Made by a program: the position numbers and the translations under genes. From positions 1 to 40,089 of the forward strand of contig DOUV01000635.1 in assembly GCA_003520455.1 (NCBI GenBank): a stretch of 40,089 bases of DNA. The letters run 5' to 3'. Every line of letters starts with the position of its first letter. Positions within the stretch are counted from its first letter, which is position 1. Below, piece after piece: positions 18,178 to 26,570 of this stretch. The notes beneath the pieces are model-generated. The model was not told the origin of the DNA. It worked only from the letters and a program-made list of their open reading frames with translations, and searched no databases. This stretch comes from Chloroflexota bacterium (GTDB taxonomy: Bacteria; Chloroflexota; Anaerolineae; Ardenticatenales; Ardenticatenaceae).

Positions 18178-19549
18178 TGCACTCACTCTCCCTCAACAAG
18201 CTGCACCCGTCCATATCGTGTGGAACGGGTACGCCGAGGTGGTCCAGGATTGTCGGAGCCACGTCGGTAATAGAAGGCCGCCTGTCGATGTGGTGCAGTC
18301 CTCGAATGTAGAGCAGTGCGTCGGGCGTCGTGTGCATCCCGACGCGCGCGTCGCCCTTGAAGGTGAGTTCCTGCTTGCCAAACAGCTCCTTGGGATCGTA
18401 GCCGTCGTGCATCGCCAGCACGAGATCCGGCGCGGCGTGAGCGTAGGGGCCGTGATACAGCTCCTCACGCATGTAGACCCGCCGGACCATTGGCTCGCCC
18501 GTGACCGGATCGGCCATTGTCATGGCCGCCTCGGCGATCTCACGGCGCACGCGCTCGTATTCGGCCGCCCGGGCAATCCGGCCCCGTGGCTCGCGTCCGC
18601 GCACATTCAGGAATATCCGCCCTGAGTCGAGGCTGTAGGCTGTGCTGCTGGGGGCCATATCATGGAGTCCCTCCGGCTGCTCCCTGCTGTACTGCAGATA
18701 GCCCGCCCGGTGGAGCCAGGTGTTGATATACACCTCCTGCTTGATCGTGCAGAAGCCGTGATTTGATAAGACGATGAGCGTTGTCTCTTCGTCGAGCCAG
18801 GCGCGGACCTCGCCGAACACCTGGTCGATGCGCCGATAGAACTCGAGAAACGTGGGCACGTACCGGGCGTCTCCCTGTTCCATCTCCTTCCAAAAGAAGT
18901 GATGCAGCCAGTCGGTCTCCATGATGTGTGCCACGAAGAGGTCCCATGGCTCTTGACACCACAGGTAGCGCATCGCCGCCACTCGCCACTCGAACACCTC
19001 GTCAAGATCCAGCAGAAAGTTATCCTTGTCTTGACGGCTCGGCCTGGGGTCGGCGTCGATGCAGGGGTTCAGCCCCCACGGCGACTCACCAGCCTCGGCA
19101 TTCGACGCGGCCTTGTGGCGGTTGGTTCCAAGAAAGCAGCCGACGAGCATGCCGCTGGCCTGGCGCGGTGGGAAGGTGAGCGGTACGCTCATCACGAACA
19201 CGCGCTTGCCCGCGGTGGCCATGAGCTCTCCGAGGACCGGGGCGTGCAGGGTGCGGGGGGAGGGCATGAACGTTCTCAGCGAACCGGGTTCGCGATCGAC
19301 GAAGCCGTAGATGCTGTGTTTCCCCGGATTCTTACCGGTCATGAACGACGACCACGCCACCGGGGAGGCGTTCGGCAGGGTCGTATCCATCTGTACCAAC
19401 GCCCCCCCGTCGACGATCGCGCGGAAGTTCGGCAGTTCCCCCAGGCGGAACAACTTCTGGATGTAGGTGTAGGGGACTCCGTCGAGACCGACGACAATCA
19501 CCCGGTTTTTCCGTTTTCTAGCCCTGTGGCGTTGATTTCGTGAGGCCAT
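18158..19549 (-). CDS. Type I phosphodiesterase/nucleotide pyrophosphatase-like protein with Asp-to-Asn in the metal motif
   Basis: The protein has 463 aa and starts at ATG 19549. The alkaline phosphatase superfamily pattern is clear: VIVVGLDGVPYTYI (metal Asp), LPNASPVAWSSFMTGKNPGKHSIYGF (nucleophile Ser/Thr region), HIMETDWLHHFFW (Asp and His ligands) and VGMHTTPDALLYIRG (final His). The usual SDHG motif reads LSNHGF, with Asn near residue 261 (codon AAT), so one metal ligand is lost and activity may be reduced or changed. Such proteins cleave phosphate monoesters or diesters and are frequent in EPS and lipid-linked glycan loci. The N-terminus is very basic with no signal peptide, so a cytoplasmic location is likely. 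It is followed by a lipoprotein and a phytase gene. Confidence 0.85.
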   Translation of the reverse strand: MASRNQRHRARKRKNRVIVVGLDGVPYTYIQKLFRLGELPNFRAIVDGGALVQMDTTLPNASPVAWSSFMTGKNPGKHSIYGFVDREPGSLRTFMPSPRTLHAPVLGELMATAGKRVFVMSVPLTFPPRQASGMLVGCFLGTNRHKAASNAEAGESPWGLNPCIDADPRPSRQDKDNFLLDLDEVFEWRVAAMRYLWCQEPWDLFVAHIMETDWLHHFFWKEMEQGDARYVPTFLEFYRRIDQVFGEVRAWLDEETTLIVLSNHGFCTIKQEVYINTWLHRAGYLQYSREQPEGLHDMAPSSTAYSLDSGRIFLNVRGREPRGRIARAAEYERVRREIAEAAMTMADPVTGEPMVRRVYMREELYHGPYAHAAPDLVLAMHDGYDPKELFGKQELTFKGDARVGMHTTPDALLYIRGLHHIDRRPSITDVAPTILDHLGVPVPHDMDGCSLLRESECNVKKTF

Positions 19550-19611
19550 GGTTGCTTTACCCCGATCCTGCCTGGCATCACTCGGCCAGACGCTCCAACT
19601 ACACGTTTGCT

Positions 19612-20238
19612 CTAGAGGTAGCCCAGGTCACGCAGTCGCGCGACGACCGCGTTCTCTTCCTCGTCGCTGTAATCTCCATTGAGGCGGGCGGCGATCGCAA
19701 CCGGCGGTTGGCGCTCGATGTATCCCAGCGTCTCCAGCACTTCCATTACCTTGGCGACGCTCCGTGCGGGGCTCTCGCGCCCGTCGCTGTAGCAGACCAC
19801 ATCCGGGTCCAACGGCGGCTCATAGGGATCCGACACGCCGGTGAAGTGAGTGATCTCGCCGGCCAGCGCTCGCCGGTAGAGCCCCTTGGGGTCGCGCTGA
19901 GCCAGCACGTCGATCGAACAGTGCACGTAGACTTCGACAAAGCGGCCGATCTTCTCACGCAACTCGTCGCGGACGGCGCGGTAGGGTGAGATCGCCGCGG
20001 CAATCGCCACGACGTCGTTGTGGGTCAGCAACTCGCAGATCCAGCCGATCCGGCGGATGTTAATGTCGCGATCCTCCTTGCTGAAGCCGAGTCCCTTGCT
20101 CACGTGTGTGCGAACCTCATCGCCATCCAATACCTCAACCTTGTGACCGCGGCTCCGCAGCTCCTCGGCAATGAGAGCAGACAGCGTTGACTTGCCAGCT
20201 CCCGAGAGCCCGGTGAACCATAGGGTAAAACCTGGCAT
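19612..20238 (-). CDS. cysC: Adenylylsulfate kinase (APS kinase) with extra C-terminal tail
   Basis: I chose ATG 20238 (208 aa) because of GAGGTG upstream and because the family start [18 protein letters not shown] follows at once. It phosphorylates adenylylsulfate to PAPS, the donor for sulfotransferases. Motifs are the P-loop GLSGAGKST (10-18), [70 protein letters not shown] and the lid [11 protein letters not shown]. After the normal end near ALETLGYI-like residues it has about 35 extra residues finishing in [10 protein letters not shown]. That tail resembles the C-termini of sulfatase-fold proteins, including the one at 5602-7056. No ATP sulfurylase and no sulfotransferase are encoded here, so sulfation of the polymer would need genes elsewhere. 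Confidence 0.92.
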   Translation of the reverse strand: MPGFTLWFTGLSGAGKSTLSALIAEELRSRGHKVEVLDGDEVRTHVSKGLGFSKEDRDINIRRIGWICELLTHNDVVAIAAAISPYRAVRDELREKIGRFVEVYVHCSIDVLAQRDPKGLYRRALAGEITHFTGVSDPYEPPLDPDVVCYSDGRESPARSVAKVMEVLETLGYIERQPPVAIAARLNGDYSDEEENAVVARLRDLGYL

Positions 20239-20306
20239 TATTTCACCTCGATGGCCTTTCCCCGCAGCCCCACTGGCAGCGGCTGGTCGAATATTGTCAG
20301 ACGTTA

Positions 20307-22229
20307 TCACTCTCTAACCGTGACGTGGGCCGAGATGCGAGACGACGGCTGCTCGAGCTCAACAGATTGCTGGAGCGAAAACAGGTGGCAGAGTGTGGGC
20401 GAGCTGCGCTGATCGATGCAGAGCCGCAGCAGGCTCACGTAGTGACCGTACTCCAGGGTGGTCGCTACGAGGCGGGTGGCCTCCTTCAGCGCCCGGTGCA
20501 TCCAACAGGTGTAAAACAATGGTTCGACCAGTTCCGTGGGCAGGCCGGTCCGCTTGAGGTAGCGAGCGACTGAATCGACCACGAGCGAGCTGAGTGGCGA
20601 CTCGGCCAAGAATTGCTGCGTAAAGCCCTCCAACCGATTACGGATTCCGCGGGCGCGGCCGGTGCCAATGCTGTAGGAGCGGAGGAAGTAGAATAGGTCC
20701 CACAGCGGCATTCCCTGCGGCTCGGCCGCTTCCCAGTCGAGAAACGCAACCCGCCCGCTTCGGGTAACCAGGACATTCCACGTTCCTGGATCGCCGTGCT
20801 GGAAGACCAGGGGAAAGGCTTTCGGAGTGCGACCGATCGCCGTGATTTGCTCCGCCAGAAAGTCGCTGTGGGCGGGCGCGAGCTGATAGATCTGCACAAA
20901 CCGGTCGAATAGAACTCGGAGTGTCTCGACCACCTGTTTGGGGGTGGCTCCTATCCCATCGACGGTGGTGGCACCGAGCTCGATGAGCCAATCGATCGCG
21001 GCATGGGCGTACGGACAGTCGGCGGTCGCCTGGGTCCGCTGGCGGAAGGGAGTGCCCTTGATCGCCGTCTCGCCGACGATTGCCAGGTTGCTGTGGTAAC
21101 CGAGGAACAGTGGCTGCGGCAGCGTCTCCGAGTCGCCGACGCCTCTCGCCTGCAGCAGTGCGAGCGCCTGGTACTCATTCTCGAGCCTGGGGTTCAAAAC
21201 CGGGTCGCGGGTCAGCTTGACGATGTACTCCGGCGACTCGCTCGCAGGGCCGAATAAGAAGAAGAGCAGCTTTCGAGAGCTGAATTCGCTTGGCGCCGAG
21301 AGGCCCCAGCGGTGGTCGTCGATATTGATGTCTGCCTCGCGCGCGATTGCTCGCAGATAGTGCGGCGGCCCGTCGATCTCCACTCCTCCTACTAACACAC
21401 CCGTCCGGCGAGTCAAGCGGTTGAACGGCTGAACCCGGGTAAGGGTGCGCTCGGCGCGCTCGAGAGCGCTGAACAGGCCAGTGCTCGCAATTCGTGTGAC
21501 GGAGCGCAGGACCTGCCGGGCTGGATTCCGCCGTGTCTCAGGTGCACGTGCCAACCGCTCGCCCGGCGGTTGCTGTCTCATCTGGCGGTGCCTTCCAAGA
21601 AGCCGCCCGGCAGATTGGAGTGGGCGTAGGTTGATTGACTGGCTCGCAAGTCCATGGTCTACGAAGTAGCTGATTGTCTGCCGATCGTCCAGCGGGACCG
21701 CGGTGTGCATCTCGCCCCTCAGCGGTGAGAGCCAGAAGAGCTGGATGGGCGCGAACTCCTCGCGGAAGCTGTCGAGCGCTCTAGCCCCAAGCAGCCAACC
21801 GACCGGCCAACCGAACTCGAAGTAGATTAGCCCCTCCGGCTTCAGCACACGTCGAACCGTTGCCACCATCGCGCGGTCTCGCGCGAACTGCCAGCCACGA
21901 CTGCCACCGGTGATCACCACCAGATCGGCGCTGTCATCCGGAAGCTGCAGGCCGAGGCGGTCATTGACGACGCTTGGGTGGAGGTTTTTCAAGCCATGCT
22001 CATGGCCGGTCGTGCTCACTTTCTGGATCTGTCGGGCACTTGCGCACACCACGATCACCTCCCGGCTGATACTCGCCAGGGTTGCCAATGTGGCCGACGG
22101 CGGTAAGCCGGTGCATACAGTCCGTTCGAGCTCACGGCCTGGCAGAAGAAACGACCAGTTGGCACCCACCACATCACCTTTCAGATTGGTGCCGGGGACA
22201 AAGGTGGTTGCGAGGGTTGTGGCGAGCAT
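20307..22229 (-). CDS. Fusion of methyltransferase-like and APH-fold kinase domains
   Basis: The protein has 640 aa and starts at ATG 22229, with GGGGAAGG upstream. Residues about 20-210 are methyltransferase-like: [12 protein letters not shown], a degenerate motif I, then [14 protein letters not shown] and [18 protein letters not shown]. Residues about 255-610 are an APH kinase domain with EYIVKLTRD (ATP Lys region), [13 protein letters not shown] (catalytic loop, near 478) and FLDWEAAEP (metal Asp, near 498), then [14 protein letters not shown]. The two halves match, in order, the separate genes at 12366-13052 and 11302-12369. A fused and an unfused version in one locus implies that the two activities act on the same molecule. 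The final 60 residues are unassigned. Confidence 0.85.
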   Translation of the reverse strand: MLATTLATTFVPGTNLKGDVVGANWSFLLPGRELERTVCTGLPPSATLATLASISREVIVVCASARQIQKVSTTGHEHGLKNLHPSVVNDRLGLQLPDDSADLVVITGGSRGWQFARDRAMVATVRRVLKPEGLIYFEFGWPVGWLLGARALDSFREEFAPIQLFWLSPLRGEMHTAVPLDDRQTISYFVDHGLASQSINLRPLQSAGRLLGRHRQMRQQPPGERLARAPETRRNPARQVLRSVTRIASTGLFSALERAERTLTRVQPFNRLTRRTGVLVGGVEIDGPPHYLRAIAREADINIDDHRWGLSAPSEFSSRKLLFFLFGPASESPEYIVKLTRDPVLNPRLENEYQALALLQARGVGDSETLPQPLFLGYHSNLAIVGETAIKGTPFRQRTQATADCPYAHAAIDWLIELGATTVDGIGATPKQVVETLRVLFDRFVQIYQLAPAHSDFLAEQITAIGRTPKAFPLVFQHGDPGTWNVLVTRSGRVAFLDWEAAEPQGMPLWDLFYFLRSYSIGTGRARGIRNRLEGFTQQFLAESPLSSLVVDSVARYLKRTGLPTELVEPLFYTCWMHRALKEATRLVATTLEYGHYVSLLRLCIDQRSSPTLCHLFSLQQSVELEQPSSRISAHVTVRE

Positions 22230-22242
22230 CGTGGCCTTCCCC

Positions 22243-23799
22243 TCAATTTCTCAGGAGTCGCTGCGCCAGTGGAAAGCGCAGCAGCTCGGGAAAGGTTTGC
22301 TCAACGTTCAGCGACTTGCGATTGAGCCTCAACACCAGCAAGGAGACAATTGCGGCAAGGGCGAAGTCAACATAGGGTGGGATAGCCGTGACAAGTTGGA
22401 CCAGGAACAGACTCAACGCGCTGATCGCAATGCTGGCGTACACCTTGAAGTAACGGGGGTCAAACAAGGTGATCCCAGTTCCGAATGCGAGGCCGGCCTG
22501 TTTGAAAATATTGAAGGCGATTAACGTGCTCGCCGTGCCGATTGCGGCCCCCAGCGCGCCGTAGCGCGGGATGAGCAGCAGATTGACACCGAGGTTGACG
22601 ATGGTCGCGAGGACATCGACGATGACGATATAGCGAACCATGCCAAAGACCTTGAGAGTTAGTCCATTTTGGCCGAGCGCCGCATTGAAGTAATAGGCGA
22701 ACGAGAGTAACGCCAGAATGATCGCCGACTGCTCATAGCGTGCGCCGTACAGCAGCAGGGTCAGCGGCCGCGCCAGTGAGAAGGTCAGGGCGAAGACCGG
22801 GAAGGAGATCACAGCGATCCAGATCGCCGTCTGCCAATAGAGATTGTTGATTCCGTCGCGATCGTTCTTTGCGAAGAGACGCGCTGCTAACGGGGTAAAG
22901 AGCAGTGTGAAACTCGTCAGCACGAACTGGTTCATCTTTGCGGTCGGTTGGACGGCGCGGAGAGCCGCGACATCGACAGTGCTCTGAAAGCGTTCCAGGA
23001 GCACGGCGTCCATGGTGTTCATCACGACGTAGACCAAGTCGGAGGTGAGCAGCGGGATGGTAAATGAGAGGATCTCGCGTGCCGGTATGGTGATGTTCTG
23101 TCGGTCAAAGTGCTGAAACAAGCCCTGAGTGCGCAGGGTCTGAAAGAGGATCACGGTATAGACCGCTACGGCTATGGTGCCGCTCGCCAGGTAGCCGGCT
23201 GCGAGGAACGTCGAGGTGCTGTGGCCCAGGATCAGCAACAGCACGACCGATAGTTTGAGACCCGGCCCCAGAATATACTTCCGGAAAAAGATTGCGCGCG
23301 GCTTAGCGAAGACGGCGAACATGCCATCCAGCAGTCCATCGAGTGCCTGGATCGGCGCGAGAACGATCAAGATTAGCAGCAGAGTGAGCGCTTGCTGGTC
23401 GCTGATGAACGAGCGGGCGATCAATCCCTGGAGCCCGAAGACGAGCAGAACCATTGCCAGGCCGAGCGATAGGATCGTGCTCACCACCATGATGATTGTG
23501 CCGAACAACTTGCTGAAATCATGCTGCTCATGGTAGATCGGTACGAAACGGGTGATCGCCCGGTCGAGGCCAAATGTCGCTATAGTTTCGCCGAGCGAGA
23601 CGATCGAGAGCGCATACGCGAACGCACCGTAGCCGCTCTTCGAGAGGTGGCGTACGATCAAGATCTGAACTGCGAAGTTCACACCGATCGAGAAAAACTT
23701 GCCGACCAGCAGGAGGCTGGAGCCGCGGATCTGACGGCTCGTCGCAGTGTGTTTAGTGCGCGTCGCCTCGGCGACCGGCGCTGTAGTTATCGATTGCAT
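22243..23799 (-). CDS. Polysaccharide flippase (Wzx-like, MATE/MVF superfamily)
   Basis: A protein of 518 aa from ATG 23799; a GTG two codons earlier is an alternative. The polytopic membrane protein has about 12-14 hydrophobic helices. The N-terminal family start RGSSLLLVGKFFSIGVNFAVQ is followed by LSKSGYGAFAYALSIVSLGETIATFGLDRAITRFVP, the typical conserved region of polysaccharide exporters, and NLGVNLLLIPRYGALGAAIGT near the C-terminus. It should move lipid-linked oligosaccharide units across the cytoplasmic membrane. It lies directly after the polymerase/ligase gene and 13 bases before the methyltransferase-APH fusion gene, giving the classic Wzx/Wzy pairing. Confidence 0.9.
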   Translation of the reverse strand: MQSITTAPVAEATRTKHTATSRQIRGSSLLLVGKFFSIGVNFAVQILIVRHLSKSGYGAFAYALSIVSLGETIATFGLDRAITRFVPIYHEQHDFSKLFGTIIMVVSTILSLGLAMVLLVFGLQGLIARSFISDQQALTLLLILIVLAPIQALDGLLDGMFAVFAKPRAIFFRKYILGPGLKLSVVLLLILGHSTSTFLAAGYLASGTIAVAVYTVILFQTLRTQGLFQHFDRQNITIPAREILSFTIPLLTSDLVYVVMNTMDAVLLERFQSTVDVAALRAVQPTAKMNQFVLTSFTLLFTPLAARLFAKNDRDGINNLYWQTAIWIAVISFPVFALTFSLARPLTLLLYGARYEQSAIILALLSFAYYFNAALGQNGLTLKVFGMVRYIVIVDVLATIVNLGVNLLLIPRYGALGAAIGTASTLIAFNIFKQAGLAFGTGITLFDPRYFKVYASIAISALSLFLVQLVTAIPPYVDFALAAIVSLLVLRLNRKSLNVEQTFPELLRFPLAQRLLRN

Positions 23800-23838
23800 A
23801 GACACCTAATGTTTCGACAGATATCACGGGCATCTTGC

Positions 23839-25365
23839 TCAAGCGTTCGAAAAGGGCCTTGTGTCTTGCTGATTCAACCGCGATACTTTGAAGGCTTCAC
23901 TCCTGGCGATGGAGCTTGTCGCCCCCCCAAGTGCGAGAATAAGCCAGAAGTACCGTTCGTAGGCGAAGCTCAGGAAGACTGCAGTGGCGAGGAAGGTAAC
24001 AATCGCCAATATGAAACCGGTTGCCACGTTCGCCATCTCGGGACGGCTCTGCAGCCAACGTTCGCGAGTCCGGACCAGGTCGCGCAACGACACGAACACG
24101 ATTGCGAGAAAGCAGAGCAGCCCGAGCACTCCGTTCTCAGCCGCAATCTCCAGATACAGATCGTGGGCTGCTCGGACGCCGCTGTGCTGTTTCAGGCCGA
24201 TCGCGTCCGCGTAGGCCGGGTAGTAGTATTTGAAGAGACCTGGCCCCACGCCGACCAGGGGGTAGTCGGCCGCCACCAGACTTGCGGCTCCCATCTCAGT
24301 TAAGCGGCTCTTCGTCGAATTGTCTGCAGCCTGGATTCCGGTCCCACCATCGTCTCCCACTGCACCGGATAGAGCTTGCAGCGAGTTCAACCGAGTTGCA
24401 TACTGGGGGAAGGCTTGCATCACCAGCACCAGTACAAGTGCTGTGAGCGCCAGTTGGTAGAGTTTGATGTAGCGCAGAAAGGTCATGATCAGAAGCATCA
24501 GCGCAAAGCCAACTGCCGCGCCGCGGGAGAAGGTGAGCACGGCCCCCCCGAGGATGAAACCGATCGTGATGAGGGCCAGGACGCGCAGAAGCTTCGATTT
24601 CGCACCCCAGAACTCGAACAGTCCGAGCGGCACGAGTGTTAGCATGATTTGAGCGTAGTAATTCTGGTCTCCCAGCGGACCAGCCAGGCGACGTTGTTCG
24701 ATCTCACCCTGCAGCGACTCGACTCCGGTGCCGAAGGCAGCGTTGCTCATCTGAGCGAAACCGCCGTAGTCATTGCTGAACGTTTGGGTGGCTTGCTGAT
24801 AGACTGAAAGGAACCCCAAAAAAGTTCCGGCGAGGAGCAGAACCCAGATCGCAACCCGAATCATCTTCAGCGACCGGGTGGTGTTGAAGATGAGGAAATA
24901 GAGCCCGAAGCCCTCGGTCGCGAAGGTAATGAGGTCCACCACGGAAATATCAGGATGTGCGGAGAACAGGGTTCCAGCCACTTTGATCCCGAGGAAGACG
25001 AACATCAGCATGACGGCCGTGTTGATTCGTAGCTTTTCCCGGCGAAAGACCAGAAGATTGGCGAGCGGGATGATGAGAAGTACCGGAACCGCCGCGCCGA
25101 CGGTAAAGGGCATTCCGTGAAAACGTACTGCAATGACTGCGGCATTGGTGTAGAGGATGAAGATTACTGCCAGGGTGGGCGCATCAGGCCAGGCCAACAC
25201 AACGAGTGCGAGGAGAGCGACCGCGAGTGCGCCGACTGCCAGGATCGGCTCCTGAGCCACGGCTGTCCCGAACAGAATGGCACCGCCCAGTCCGATGAGA
25301 TACAGGAGCGCGATCGGGCGCGCAAATGGCAAGCGGTGTCCGATGCGTGAAGCAGAGAAGGTCAT
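23839..25365 (-). CDS. O-antigen ligase/polymerase (Wzy-like, Wzy_C domain)
   Basis: The protein has 508 aa; its ATG overlaps the stop of the GT2 gene as ATGA (25362-25365). It has about 11 membrane helices and one large outward loop at about residues 320-415. The loop contains KSRLTEMGAASLVAADYPLVGVGPGLFKYYYP and HDLYLEIAAENGVLGLLCF, the Wzy_C signature (G-x-G-x-G-F-like turn, then H-N/D-x-Y/F-L). FSRGAAVGF precedes the loop. Such proteins polymerise or ligate lipid-linked repeats at the outer face of the membrane. The flippase gene follows it. Confidence 0.9.
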   Translation of the reverse strand: MTFSASRIGHRLPFARPIALLYLIGLGGAILFGTAVAQEPILAVGALAVALLALVVLAWPDAPTLAVIFILYTNAAVIAVRFHGMPFTVGAAVPVLLIIPLANLLVFRREKLRINTAVMLMFVFLGIKVAGTLFSAHPDISVVDLITFATEGFGLYFLIFNTTRSLKMIRVAIWVLLLAGTFLGFLSVYQQATQTFSNDYGGFAQMSNAAFGTGVESLQGEIEQRRLAGPLGDQNYYAQIMLTLVPLGLFEFWGAKSKLLRVLALITIGFILGGAVLTFSRGAAVGFALMLLIMTFLRYIKLYQLALTALVLVLVMQAFPQYATRLNSLQALSGAVGDDGGTGIQAADNSTKSRLTEMGAASLVAADYPLVGVGPGLFKYYYPAYADAIGLKQHSGVRAAHDLYLEIAAENGVLGLLCFLAIVFVSLRDLVRTRERWLQSRPEMANVATGFILAIVTFLATAVFLSFAYERYFWLILALGGATSSIARSEAFKVSRLNQQDTRPFSNA

Positions 25366-26570
25366 GATGAACTTTGCTCCGGAGACCCTGGCATCGTCAC
25401 CTGACTCGCAACTCCAGGCCGGACCGATTGGCGCTGTGGCTCCCAGCGATCGATTCGGTGACCACGGACGATATTCAAAGTCGCGAGGAGCGCCGCCGCG
25501 TAGACCATGCAGAAGTAGAACGGAATCGTGAAGATCTTCCGCCGGCCGAGTGTCGTTCCACTGAGGAGCACCCCGAGAGCCGCTGCGCCGTAGAATGCGA
25601 TCTGGGCGAGCGTCGCCGCCTGGTAGAGGGGGCCCTCTCGCCAGAGCAACGGGCTGACCAGAAACAGCACCAGGAGTGGGAAGACCATCAGGCGCCGGAG
25701 GACCTTGTGCGAGAAGAACTGGACCGCGTAGAAGCCGTGGCGGAAAGGATTGAGCAGCTCGCGCATTACCAGCACGCTGCGCCAGCCCTGGGTCATCACC
25801 CGCACTTTGCGGCCGAACTCCACACCGCCCGTCCCAGCAACCGGCTCGTAGGCGACGGCGTCTTGCGCAAACACCAGGCGCTGGCCGAGGGCGATGACGT
25901 TAGTCGAGGCCACGAAGTCGTCGGTGACACCGACTGGGATCGGGCGAAACAGCGAGCGACGGACCGCGTAGATCGCCCCGGTTGCCGAGATGACGTTGCC
26001 GGACCGGCTCTGAAACTGCTTGAGCAGCCGGTCGAAATTCCAGTAGCTCTGTTCGCCATCGTTGGTGGCGCCGCCACTCCGCTCGGTCAGGTAGCGCTGG
26101 TCACCAGCGACCCCGCCGACCGTCGGATCGGCGAACGGTTGGACGAGGGCGCGGATAGCATCCGGAGCGTACATGCTGTTCGCGTCCGAGAAGAGCAGGA
26201 TCTCGCCGGTGGCCGCCGCGACCCCGGCGTTGAGGGCCGGGATCTTGCCTTGTCGGGGTAACGATAGCAACCGGATGCCCGGCTCCGCGTAACTGCGCAC
26301 GATGGTGTCGGTGCCATCATTCGAGCCGTCAGAGGCGATCACGACTTCGAGCCGGTCGCGTGGGTAGTCGAGTGCCAGAATATTTTCCACTCTCGCCTGG
26401 ATTGTGCCGGCCTCGTTGTGGGCAGCGATGATCATGCTGATGCTGGGGGTGATTGCAGCACTTTTGTAGGGACGGCGCCAGAACAAACCTCGGAGGAGGA
26501 TCAGCGCCGGGAAGAGGATGTACGTGTAGACAATCAGAGCGACGGCGCTCCAGAACAGTGCCAGACTCAT
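25362..26570 (-). CDS. Membrane glycosyltransferase, GT2 (GT-A fold)
   Basis: The protein has 402 aa and starts at ATG 26570, overlapping the preceding GT4 stop (26567-26570). An N-terminal helix (ALFWSAVALIVYTYILFP) precedes a GT2 domain with SMIIAAHNEAGTI, VVIASDGSNDGT, LLFSDANSMYAPDAI (a D-x-N variant of the DxD metal motif) and ISATGAIYAVRRSLF, with VTDDFVAS as the likely catalytic acid region. Three or so C-terminal helices follow (LMVFPLLVLFLVSPLLW, AFYGAAALGVLL, FYFCMVYAAALLA). This architecture resembles processive and non-processive membrane transferases that build EPS backbones. The C-terminal 30 residues are polar and unconserved in appearance. Confidence 0.9.
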   Translation of the reverse strand: MSLALFWSAVALIVYTYILFPALILLRGLFWRRPYKSAAITPSISMIIAAHNEAGTIQARVENILALDYPRDRLEVVIASDGSNDGTDTIVRSYAEPGIRLLSLPRQGKIPALNAGVAAATGEILLFSDANSMYAPDAIRALVQPFADPTVGGVAGDQRYLTERSGGATNDGEQSYWNFDRLLKQFQSRSGNVISATGAIYAVRRSLFRPIPVGVTDDFVASTNVIALGQRLVFAQDAVAYEPVAGTGGVEFGRKVRVMTQGWRSVLVMRELLNPFRHGFYAVQFFSHKVLRRLMVFPLLVLFLVSPLLWREGPLYQAATLAQIAFYGAAALGVLLSGTTLGRRKIFTIPFYFCMVYAAALLATLNIVRGHRIDRWEPQRQSVRPGVASQVTMPGSPEQSSS

